Shown here: positions 14,919 to 20,704 of the stretch, piece after piece
How the letters are laid out: each line of letters starts with the position of its first letter
How positions within the stretch are numbered: position 1 is the stretch's first letter
NCBI GenBank assembly: GCA_964525605.1
Contig: CAZGKT010000057.1
Coordinates: 1 to 20,704, forward strand
Reading direction: 5' to 3'
Origin: CAVTWJ01 sp964525605
GTDB lineage: Bacteria > Oederibacteriota > Muellerivitia > Muellerivitales > Muellerivitaceae
Length of the DNA: 20,704 bases
Position numbers and translations under genes: made by a program
Notes under the pieces: model-generated
What the model saw: only the letters and a program-made list of their open reading frames with translations
What the model was told of the DNA's origin: nothing
The model's database searches: none

Positions 14919-17143
14919 TGATTAACTCCGTTCCAATCCCCCTTCATTCAAAAAAACATTCTGACCGGCATGCCTTTTGGGCGGCCACGGCCCTATTGGG
15001 CCTGGCCAACCTCATTCTCTTTTGGCGGTTTCTTTCCCCTTCGACCCACTGGGTGATGTCCTGTGATAACGAGGACTTAGCGGGACAATTTCTTTGGTGG
15101 CGGCAATTCGGTTTTGAGGAGTTGAAAAAAGGCCACCTGGCCCTTTGGAACCCCTACCTCTATTGCGGTGAACCCTTTTTTGGCGGATTCCAATCGGCCC
15201 TTTTGTACCCTCCCAACTGGCTTTTCATGGTTTTACCCCTGCTGTTCGCCGTCAACCTCTCCATTGTTCTTCACGTTTTTTTAGCCGGGTGGTTCACCTT
15301 TCTGTGGGCCCGCAACCGGGGAGCCCGATGGGAATCGGCCCTCCTGGCTTCTTTTTCCTTTATGTGGGGTGGGGCCTATATTCTCCACATCGTCCCAGGC
15401 CACCTGTCAAACCTCTGCGCCATGGCCTGGATTCCCCTCGTTTTTTTCGCGGTGGAAAGGTTTAAGGAAAAAAGAGATCTCTTCTCACTTGGGCTGGGTA
15501 TGGCGGCACTGGCCCTCCAGATTTTTTCGGGCCATATCCAGTATGTTTACTACACTTTGCTCGTTTTGGCTTTTTTTGTTCTTCTGGATTTAAGGCGGAT
15601 CACCGGAAAGGCTTCTTTCCTGGGTGGCGTGGGGCTCATGCTGGGAGGCGCGGCCCTCCTTTCAGCCGTTCAACTCATGGCGGGATGGAACGCGGCATTT
15701 GAGAGCGCCAGAAGCGGGACCATGACCATGTATTTCGTCGATTCAGCCGACTTGACCCTGGAAAGACTGTGGTGTCTTTTCATGCCGAATTTATTCGGCG
15801 ATTGGAACCATTTCTGGGGAGGAGGCCTTTTTTGGGAAGGGGTTGTGATCCCGGGGTTGACGGCATTCTCGCTTGCCCTTTTCGCCCTGGTTTATTCCCG
15901 GCATTCCCAAAAGTGGACCTTTGGTTTATTGGGATTCATTTTTATTTTAGTGGCGTTGGGGCAGAGGGCTCCCCTTTTTGGGCTCTTTTACCGGTTTGTC
16001 CCCCTGTTTTCGCATTTTCGCGGTATCGGAAAGTTCAACATCCTCATTTCACTCTGCCTGGCGGCCTTGGCGGTGATGGGCCTGGAGGATGTTTTAAACC
16101 AGCCGTCTTTGATGAAAAAATTTCGAAATGAGCTTTGGGGATTCTGCGGTCTTTTCGGAGGATTGGGATTCGTCCTCTGGTTGACTCCGTCCGACGCGGC
16201 CATCTTTCGCCATATCGGAGATCACACCGTTGGCTTATTTAAACCATTTCTCGTCGCGGGTCTTACTTTGGGCGTTCTGGGATGGATCGCCTGGGCCGCA
16301 GAAAAAAATCCCCTGTTCCGCCATGGATTCCTTTTCATGGCCGTGTGTGAGCTCTTTTTTTTCGCTCAAGGCAATCTTCCTTCTTTTGATTACCAGATTC
16401 AGGCGAACAAGGTCCAAACCCTGCGGCAGTCCTATGATAAGGAACCGGGGGATTACCGGATTTTTGTCACTAAAAAGGATTATTCCCTGGGAGCCGGGGC
16501 ATGGGATGTCATGGGAGATGACCCGGCGGAGCCTTTACGATATGACTCGTTTGTCCAAGCTAAAAAAGAGAAGGGGCCCCAGTTTCTCGTACGGGGGCTG
16601 CTCAGGCTTCGATATGTGTTTTGGGATAAGGGGGATCATTATCGGAAGGAAGCTGTCACCGATCGGGAAGTGCCCCGAGCTTTCCTGGTGGGACGATATG
16701 AGGTAGCGAGTCCGGATTCAGTTCTGTCGTGCGTGACGTCGAAGAAATTCGATCCCCGAAAACTAGTTTACCTGGAATCGGAACCGGGCCTATCCCAAGG
16801 GAAGGAGTCCGCGGGAGGTTCCGTCGCGGTGAAGGATCTATCCACTGATGACATGGAAATCACCGCCCACTGTCCTTCCAACGCCCTCCTGGTGATTACG
16901 GATAACTACAGTAAGGGATGGAAGGCGAAGGCGCTTCCGGATTCCGATCAGAAATCATTTCAGGTTCTCCCCGCCAACGGTTTTCAACGCGGAATTCCTC
17001 TTCAGGCCGGAAGCCATCATTTTCTGCTTCAATACCGTCCGGCGGGCTTTGAAATAGGAAAATGGATTTCGATCGGGGCTTTAGCCCTTTACCTGATTTT
17101 GGGGGGACTCCTACTGCCGGGAATATTGAGGCGGAGGACCTGA
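14918..17143 (+). CDS. YfhO-family large membrane protein (GT-C-like)
   Basis: A 741-residue integral membrane protein with a first helix at about 19-40, a first outer loop carrying an acidic cluster (D50, E52, D53), and the YfhO hallmark LWNPYLYCGEPFFGG at 76-90. About a dozen further helices run to around residue 480. A soluble beta-rich region then leads to NYSKGWKAK, HHFLLQYRP and a final helix ending in arginines. YfhO proteins are linked to glycosylation of surface polymers such as lipoteichoic acids in Gram-positives; here the acceptor is unknown. The start is the GTG at 14918, sharing one base with the cysC stop. The weak ribosome-binding site suggests coupling. A role in making a cell-surface glycan, possibly a sulfated one given cysC, is inference. 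Confidence 0.82.
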   Translation: MINSVPIPLHSKKHSDRHAFWAATALLGLANLILFWRFLSPSTHWVMSCDNEDLAGQFLWWRQFGFEELKKGHLALWNPYLYCGEPFFGGFQSALLYPPNWLFMVLPLLFAVNLSIVLHVFLAGWFTFLWARNRGARWESALLASFSFMWGGAYILHIVPGHLSNLCAMAWIPLVFFAVERFKEKRDLFSLGLGMAALALQIFSGHIQYVYYTLLVLAFFVLLDLRRITGKASFLGGVGLMLGGAALLSAVQLMAGWNAAFESARSGTMTMYFVDSADLTLERLWCLFMPNLFGDWNHFWGGGLFWEGVVIPGLTAFSLALFALVYSRHSQKWTFGLLGFIFILVALGQRAPLFGLFYRFVPLFSHFRGIGKFNILISLCLAALAVMGLEDVLNQPSLMKKFRNELWGFCGLFGGLGFVLWLTPSDAAIFRHIGDHTVGLFKPFLVAGLTLGVLGWIAWAAEKNPLFRHGFLFMAVCELFFFAQGNLPSFDYQIQANKVQTLRQSYDKEPGDYRIFVTKKDYSLGAGAWDVMGDDPAEPLRYDSFVQAKKEKGPQFLVRGLLRLRYVFWDKGDHYRKEAVTDREVPRAFLVGRYEVASPDSVLSCVTSKKFDPRKLVYLESEPGLSQGKESAGGSVAVKDLSTDDMEITAHCPSNALLVITDNYSKGWKAKALPDSDQKSFQVLPANGFQRGIPLQAGSHHFLLQYRPAGFEIGKWISIGALALYLILGGLLLPGILRRRT

Positions 17144-17164
17144 TTTTTTGCCCCATCCCCCCCT

Positions 17165-17170
17165 TATAAT
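17165..17170 (+). promoter_or_regulatory. Perfect -10 box (TATAAT) just upstream of the PHP gene
   Basis: TATAAT ends 9 bases before the ATG at 17180, so transcription would begin at about 17176-17178, giving a leaderless or 2-4 base leader. No good -35 box is found 16-18 bases upstream (only T-rich sequence), and there is no Shine-Dalgarno match. It could be chance. Confidence 0.4.
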
Positions 17171-17179
17171 GAACCCGAA

Positions 17180-18034
17180 ATGAAAACCGTCGCCGATCTT
17201 CACATGCATACCAACCATTCGGATGGGACCCTCACCCCCGGCGAGCTGGCGCGCCTGGCCCGCGAACAGGCCGTGGACGCGGTGGCTTTAACCGACCATG
17301 ATACGGTTTCGGGCCTGGAAGACCTGATTCGGGAAGCGGAACGCGAGGGCCTGGAAGTCATGCCGGGCATCGAGCTGTCCGCCAAGTTTTCTCCGGGTAC
17401 TTTGCATATCTTGGGCTATGGTTTCGATTTCAAGGGTCCCATTGTTCAAAGGCTTGAAATTTTTCAAAAGGCCCGGGCAGACCGCAATCCGCAAATTCTG
17501 GATAAACTCAAATCCTACGGAATGCCCCTGACCATGGAAGAAGTCAAAGCATTGTCCCATGCCCAGGGGCAGATCGGCCGGCCCCACATCGCCAAGGCCA
17601 TGGAAGCCAAGGGATACGTGGAAAGCTACGAAATGGCTTTTCGCAAATATCTCACCAAAGGTGCTCCGGCTTATGTGACCAAGGCCTCCTGGGAAGCTGG
17701 CGAATGCATCGACATGATTCATGAGTCCGGGGGAGTGGCAGTCATCGCTCACCCGATTCAGATGAAACTCCAGGGAATGGATTTGAGGGATAAAGTAGCC
17801 GAGTTGGCTCAAATGGGATTGGACGGGCTGGAAGTAACCCACCCGGACCAAAAACCCGAAATTCAACAGACCTTCCGGGAATTGGCCAAGGAATTCGGTC
17901 TTTTGACCACGGGGGGAAGTGATTTTCACGGTCAGCACAAACCGGGGATCCAGTTGGGCCAGGGCCGCCCCGCCTACGAAAATCTAGAGAAACTCCGGGA
18001 ACGAATTGAACAAAGGCGCAGGAACAGCCGTTAA
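17180..18034 (+). CDS. PHP-domain phosphoesterase (TrpH/YciV type, pAp-phosphatase or RNase AM-like)
   Basis: A 284-residue trinuclear-metal phosphoesterase with a complete PHP ligand set: H8, H10, D15, H40 (in TDHD), E65 (GIELSA), H76, H136 (GRPHIAKAM), H191 (VIAHP), D248 and H250 (GSDFHG). The insertion between residues 100 and 170 matches the YciV/TrpH family. Characterised members remove the 3' phosphate from 3',5'-nucleoside bisphosphates such as pAp, or act as a 5'-3' exonuclease on short RNA. It follows the YfhO gene by 36 bases. Since pAp is the by-product of PAPS-using sulfotransferases, nearby cysC makes a pAp-clearing role attractive, but this is inference. No Shine-Dalgarno is evident; a -10 box close upstream suggests a near-leaderless message. 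Confidence 0.88.
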   Translation: MKTVADLHMHTNHSDGTLTPGELARLAREQAVDAVALTDHDTVSGLEDLIREAEREGLEVMPGIELSAKFSPGTLHILGYGFDFKGPIVQRLEIFQKARADRNPQILDKLKSYGMPLTMEEVKALSHAQGQIGRPHIAKAMEAKGYVESYEMAFRKYLTKGAPAYVTKASWEAGECIDMIHESGGVAVIAHPIQMKLQGMDLRDKVAELAQMGLDGLEVTHPDQKPEIQQTFRELAKEFGLLTTGGSDFHGQHKPGIQLGQGRPAYENLEKLRERIEQRRRNSR

Positions 18035-18058
18035 CGGTTGACCCGCGGAAAGCGATTT

Positions 18059-18739
18059 ATGGACGAACTCACACCACAAGAATTGATGGGCAACCTGAAG
18101 AGCTGGCAGCCGGGAGAAGATTTCACACCCAAGGTCATCGCCCAGCTCAAGAAAGGCAAGGTTCCGGAAGACCTGGCCGGGGAAATCTCTATTTCCATGA
18201 AAGCCTGCGCCCAAAGCACTTACGATTACATCCAATTCATCCATCAGTTAGCCTCCACGCTGGAATTGGATCGGGAAAATTTTCTGCCCCAGATTCTCCA
18301 CCTGGTGGACCTGGTGAAGATCATGCATGGGGAAGGACATAAGTTTCAGGACCTTTTCCAGACCTATGACCGGAGGGTGCGGGATAGCCTGGAAAAAGAC
18401 ACGTTCGACACGGTTTACTACGACGTCATTCAAGGGGTGGATTTAAGGACGATCCTCAAGGGTGTCATCGATGAGGTGGAGGTGCTCTTGCGGTCGTTCT
18501 CGCTGGTGAGCGCGGATCTTTCGGAAATTCCCTGCGTGGATCTTTATGAGAACAGCGTGAGGTTCCAACTGTTTTTGCAGTATTTCCTTCGCCAGGAGAG
18601 CTTCAACCGGGAGGAAATGTGGTCGGTGTTATTTGATGTTTCCAGCCAAATGGAGGAGTTGCGGACCCACCTTTTGCCCCCCACGGCCGAGGAACTGGCG
18701 GACCTTCAGGATAAAATCAGGAAGAATAAAACGAATTAA
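18059..18739 (+). CDS. Unrecognised helical protein, 226 residues
   Basis: I do not recognise this family. The protein is soluble, acidic and almost wholly alpha-helical in character, without signal peptide, membrane segment or Cys-rich motif. Noticeable segments are LTPQELMGNLKSWQPGEDF near the start, HLVDLVKIMHGEGHKFQDLF in the middle and a charged C-terminal tail ending in lysine/asparagine. The ATG at 18059 is preferred because GGAAAG lies about seven bases upstream; the in-frame TTG at 18038 would start only 3 bases after the PHP stop. It lies 24 bases after the PHP gene on the same strand, so it is probably co-transcribed. Scaffold, regulator or chaperone-like roles are all possible, with no evidence for any. 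Confidence 0.7.
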   Translation: MDELTPQELMGNLKSWQPGEDFTPKVIAQLKKGKVPEDLAGEISISMKACAQSTYDYIQFIHQLASTLELDRENFLPQILHLVDLVKIMHGEGHKFQDLFQTYDRRVRDSLEKDTFDTVYYDVIQGVDLRTILKGVIDEVEVLLRSFSLVSADLSEIPCVDLYENSVRFQLFLQYFLRQESFNREEMWSVLFDVSSQMEELRTHLLPPTAEELADLQDKIRKNKTN

Positions 18740-18751
18740 ACCGGTCGTCTG

Positions 18752-19411
18752 TTATTTCTTCAGAGGTGATATCTTCGTCACTTCATCCCCATTGTCGCCT
18801 TCTAAATCTAATTGAACAGATTGACCTGAAAGGGATTTCAAAATCTCGACTTGATTGAGAGTGAGAGTAAACAAGACTGTTTTGTTTTCGGCGTAACCGA
18901 AAGGCCGGATGGGTTGTGTGTTCGAATAAATTAATTTAACGAATGGAAAAACGGCTAGCGGTAGTCCGCCTTTTATACCATTAAATTTGCCCAAATAAGA
19001 ATCGATTGTGCCAGGGGGAAAAAGTTTTCCGATGCCTGTGCCCTCGTCAACGATCAAAACATGATTCGTTGGATTGTGGCTTTGTATAGGAGCTTGTGCT
19101 TTCTCAGTTGGTGAAAATTGGGTGTAAACAATAGGTTTGCCTTTGGGAATGGACGTGATAGAGGTTAGGCCGGCTACTTCCTCAAGATCCTTAATTTCAT
19201 TGGAGTTCGTTAATTGGACGGGGAACTTAGTTTTAACCACCATCTCGGGTTTTACATAAACTCCAGGTGGTATATCCTGGGATGCCACGAGAATTTCAAC
19301 AGGATTTGCTTTGTAAATTCTTGAGATTTCTACGAATAGAATCAGACAAGCAATCGATACGCATAGGTATATGCCAATTATCCTAATTGCGACATTATTA
19401 ATCTTGGCCAT
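18752..19411 (-). CDS. CpaB/RcpC-like protein with SAF domain (orphan pilus-assembly-type), putative
   Basis: A 219-residue protein with an N-terminal membrane anchor (about 8-28) followed by an SAF domain (about 38-101) that begins VEILVASQDIPPGVYV, the typical CpaB opening, and closes with IPKGKPIVYTQFS. A C-terminal strand-helix segment (VLFTLTLNQVEILKSL) also matches the CpaB pattern, where the protein stabilises Flp/Tad secretin assembly in the periplasm. No other tad/flp genes are near. The gene is A+T-richer than its neighbours (24/60 and 25/60 G+C in two stretches, against 30-36/60 in flanking genes), hinting at a different origin. The ATG at 19411 has only a weak AGG upstream. Its 3' end faces the 226-residue gene 12 bases away. 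Confidence 0.68.
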   Translation of the reverse strand: MAKINNVAIRIIGIYLCVSIACLILFVEISRIYKANPVEILVASQDIPPGVYVKPEMVVKTKFPVQLTNSNEIKDLEEVAGLTSITSIPKGKPIVYTQFSPTEKAQAPIQSHNPTNHVLIVDEGTGIGKLFPPGTIDSYLGKFNGIKGGLPLAVFPFVKLIYSNTQPIRPFGYAENKTVLFTLTLNQVEILKSLSGQSVQLDLEGDNGDEVTKISPLKK

Positions 19412-19475
19412 CTAATAACCTGAAAAAGAGAAATTACTAATATTTGTGGAAGTGGTAAGAGAAAATAGAAACTTG

Positions 19476-20411
19476 TTAAACAGGTATGGTCAGCCCCTCG
19501 TAGGCGCAGATGGTATTGAGGAACAGCTTCTTCGCGTTTTCTTCCTTCTTGGCAACCATCGCGTCATCGTGATTGGGATCGTGATGGTAGAGCACCAACT
19601 GTTTCACGTTCGCTTCTCGGGCGACCGCGCAGGCCATCTCGGGGGTCGAATGGCCGAATCCCTGGGTGGTCACCGCCCCGGTATATTGCTCCGTCGTGTA
19701 TTGGGCGTCATGAATCAATAGGTCGGCACCTTTGGAAAATTGGATCAGCCTTCGGTCCCCTTCGGCATAACCTTCCAGGTCGGTGGCGTAAACGACCGAT
19801 TTCCCGGCGTATTGAAGTTTGTAAACCAGGGTTCCATTCTTGGGGTGGTTATAGGCCCGGTACTGGGTCACGATCACCTTGTCTTTGAAGGAAACTTTCA
19901 TATCTCCCTGCGGATTCGTCAGGATGGGATCGGCGACGCCTTCTTCCAGCAAAATCTGGTCGAAGGGCTTCAGGGTCTCGATGCGTTTGATGGAATTGGT
20001 TTCCATCAGGTCGATCGGGAAGAACATGCCATCCATCAGGCTTTCCAAAACAAACTTCATGCCCGTGTCGGCTCCCACCGGGCCATAAACCGAGGGGCCA
20101 AAGATGGAAAGGGAAGCGTCGCCAATGAAAAGAGGTGCGAAAAAGGGCAAACCCATGACATGGTCATGATGGGTATGGGAAACCAGGATGGTAACATTGA
20201 GGCGTTTCATCTTGTCGCGGTTGGCGAAAAAATTGCGCACCAATTGCTGGCCGGCGGGAACAATGCCTGTACCCGCATCCAGAAAGATGGTGTGATCCAG
20301 GACATTCACTTGGACGCAGGAGGAGTTGCCCCCGATTTTCAGCGTCGCTGGGCCAGGTACGGGAATGCTTCCCCGGACCCCCCGGAAGGTAATGGTAAAG
20401 TCGTGGGCCAT
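19476..20411 (-). CDS. Metallo-beta-lactamase-fold hydrolase (phosphodiesterase-like)
   Basis: A 311-residue MBL-fold metal hydrolase. The opening FRGVRGSIPVPG and GGNSSCVQV are typical of the group that includes PhnP, class-III cyclic nucleotide phosphodiesterases and RNase Z relatives. The metal motif HxHxDH is complete (H79, H81, D83, H84), with LDAGTG before it, YATDLEG and LIHDAQYT later, and the terminal-histidine motif GHSTPEM followed by LYHHDP. A phosphodiester substrate is likely; which one is not evident. The ATG at 20411 is preferred to an in-frame TTG at 20423, because AAGGAG (20415-20420) then serves as ribosome-binding site, though the spacing is tight. A good promoter lies upstream. 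The 64-base gap to the CpaB-like gene carries no clear terminator. Confidence 0.85.
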   Translation of the reverse strand: MAHDFTITFRGVRGSIPVPGPATLKIGGNSSCVQVNVLDHTIFLDAGTGIVPAGQQLVRNFFANRDKMKRLNVTILVSHTHHDHVMGLPFFAPLFIGDASLSIFGPSVYGPVGADTGMKFVLESLMDGMFFPIDLMETNSIKRIETLKPFDQILLEEGVADPILTNPQGDMKVSFKDKVIVTQYRAYNHPKNGTLVYKLQYAGKSVVYATDLEGYAEGDRRLIQFSKGADLLIHDAQYTTEQYTGAVTTQGFGHSTPEMACAVAREANVKQLVLYHHDPNHDDAMVAKKEENAKKLFLNTICAYEGLTIPV

Positions 20412-20455
20412 TGGCTCCTTCAAAAATTGCGAATTAACATAGCAATAACAAACTT

Positions 20456-20484
20456 ATTATTTCGGAAAAAGAACCAATTGGCAA
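20456..20484 (-). promoter_or_regulatory. Sigma-70-type promoter for the MBL-fold gene
   Basis: On the minus strand TTGCCA (20479-20484; 5 of 6 to consensus) and AATAAT (20456-20461; 5 of 6) are separated by exactly 17 bases. Transcription would start near 20449, giving a leader of about 38 bases before the ATG at 20411. The stretch between is A+T-rich. Confidence 0.6.
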
Positions 20485-20560
20485 TCCTTCCCTTTCGAAT
20501 GGACGGCGGTATTTTTACGCTACCGTCATAAAAAATCCTATCGGTTCGTGCGAAAAGGGC

Positions 20561-20704
20561 TCAGGGTTCCCATTGGCACTGGGAACCGCATTGTGGACAT
20601 TCAGGGGCGGTTTCTCCCGCCTTGAGGTATTGACTGGTTATGCGATTTTCTTGGGCACAGGTCACACAAAGGTGGGGCCCGGTATAAAGAACCGCCTCTC
20701 CGGG
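20561..20704 (-). CDS. C-terminal fragment of a zinc-ribbon protein (cut by right window edge)
   Basis: An open frame enters from the right edge and ends at a TGA (20561-20563), giving 47 residues. They contain LYTGPHLCVTCAQ, a spacer ending in AGETAP, then ECPQCGSQCQWEP: two CxxC knuckles about 23 residues apart, ending at a Trp, the layout of rubredoxin-like or zinc-ribbon tails. Without the rest of the gene the family cannot be named. The coding frame is supported by the paired CxxC motifs and by the stop lying just after the second knuckle. Confidence 0.6.
   Translation of the reverse strand, partial: PGEAVLYTGPHLCVTCAQENRITSQYLKAGETAPECPQCGSQCQWEP
20565..20587 (-). terminator. Possible terminator hairpin overlapping the end of the zinc-ribbon gene
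   Basis: GGTTCCCA (20565-20572) and TGGGAACC (20580-20587) form a perfect 8-bp stem with a 7-base loop, covering the last codons of the zinc-ribbon frame. On the minus strand the next bases contain only a four-T run some eight bases on, so termination would be weak. Bases 20424-20560 otherwise hold only the MBL gene leader and promoter. Confidence 0.35.

Noticed and set aside
19740..20531. 263-residue plus-strand open frame opposite the MBL-fold gene
   Set aside because: It is antisense to a gene with a complete HxHxDH motif and its own promoter, and no supported ribosome-binding site or domain was seen.

Overview
The window reads as an ordinary bacterial chromosome segment of moderate G+C (hand-counted 60-base stretches in core genes run about 50-60%), densely packed, with short intergenic gaps and several operon-style overlaps. 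No rRNA, tRNA, insertion sequence, phage gene or CRISPR array was seen. The lineage cannot be fixed from the sequence. The giant secreted-looking protein, with NHL-type propellers, Thr-Pro-Trp linkers and a FlgD/type-A-sorting-like C-terminus, is a style I associate with poorly cultured Gram-negative candidate phyla (for example FCPU426- or Elusimicrobia-like genomes). That placement is a guess.

Layout. Bases 1-7754 (+) hold the 3' part of one enormous gene. Its N-terminal propeller-like region is cut by the window edge. It is followed by five six-bladed propeller modules bracketed by cysteines, in the order A1-A2-B1-B2-A3, then a long Thr/Pro-rich repeat stalk, a beta domain and a C-terminal FlgD-like domain. 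A hairpin terminator follows. Bases 7836-9367 (+) are a HAD phosphatase translationally coupled to an EamA-type transporter. Bases 9364-9869 (+) are a promoter and a PilZ-domain protein, followed by a GH5-type glycoside hydrolase (9911-10921) with no export signal. On the minus strand, a DUF1761-like membrane protein (10926-11357) meets GH5 tail to tail. Next comes a minus-strand operon read from right to left: malate dehydrogenase (mdh), a UPF0047/YjbQ protein and a GT-C-type membrane glycosyltransferase, closed by a clear terminator at 11477-11501.

Diverging from mdh on the plus strand are APS kinase (cysC), a large YfhO-family membrane protein overlapping it by one base, a PHP-domain phosphoesterase and an unrecognised helical 226-residue protein. 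Converging on them from the right are an A+T-richer CpaB/SAF-like protein, a metallo-beta-lactamase-fold hydrolase with a good promoter, and the C-terminal end of a zinc-ribbon protein cut by the right edge.

How the genes may work together (inference). The two multi-pass GT-C/YfhO proteins, the PilZ protein and the glycoside hydrolase all point to cell-surface carbohydrate work. APS kinase (making PAPS) and a PHP phosphoesterase of the family that includes 3',5'-nucleoside bisphosphate (pAp) phosphatases could form the two ends of a sulfation cycle around the YfhO gene, but no sulfotransferase is visible. The most distinctive item is the giant modular propeller protein, whose DNA shows recent internal duplication or gene conversion.
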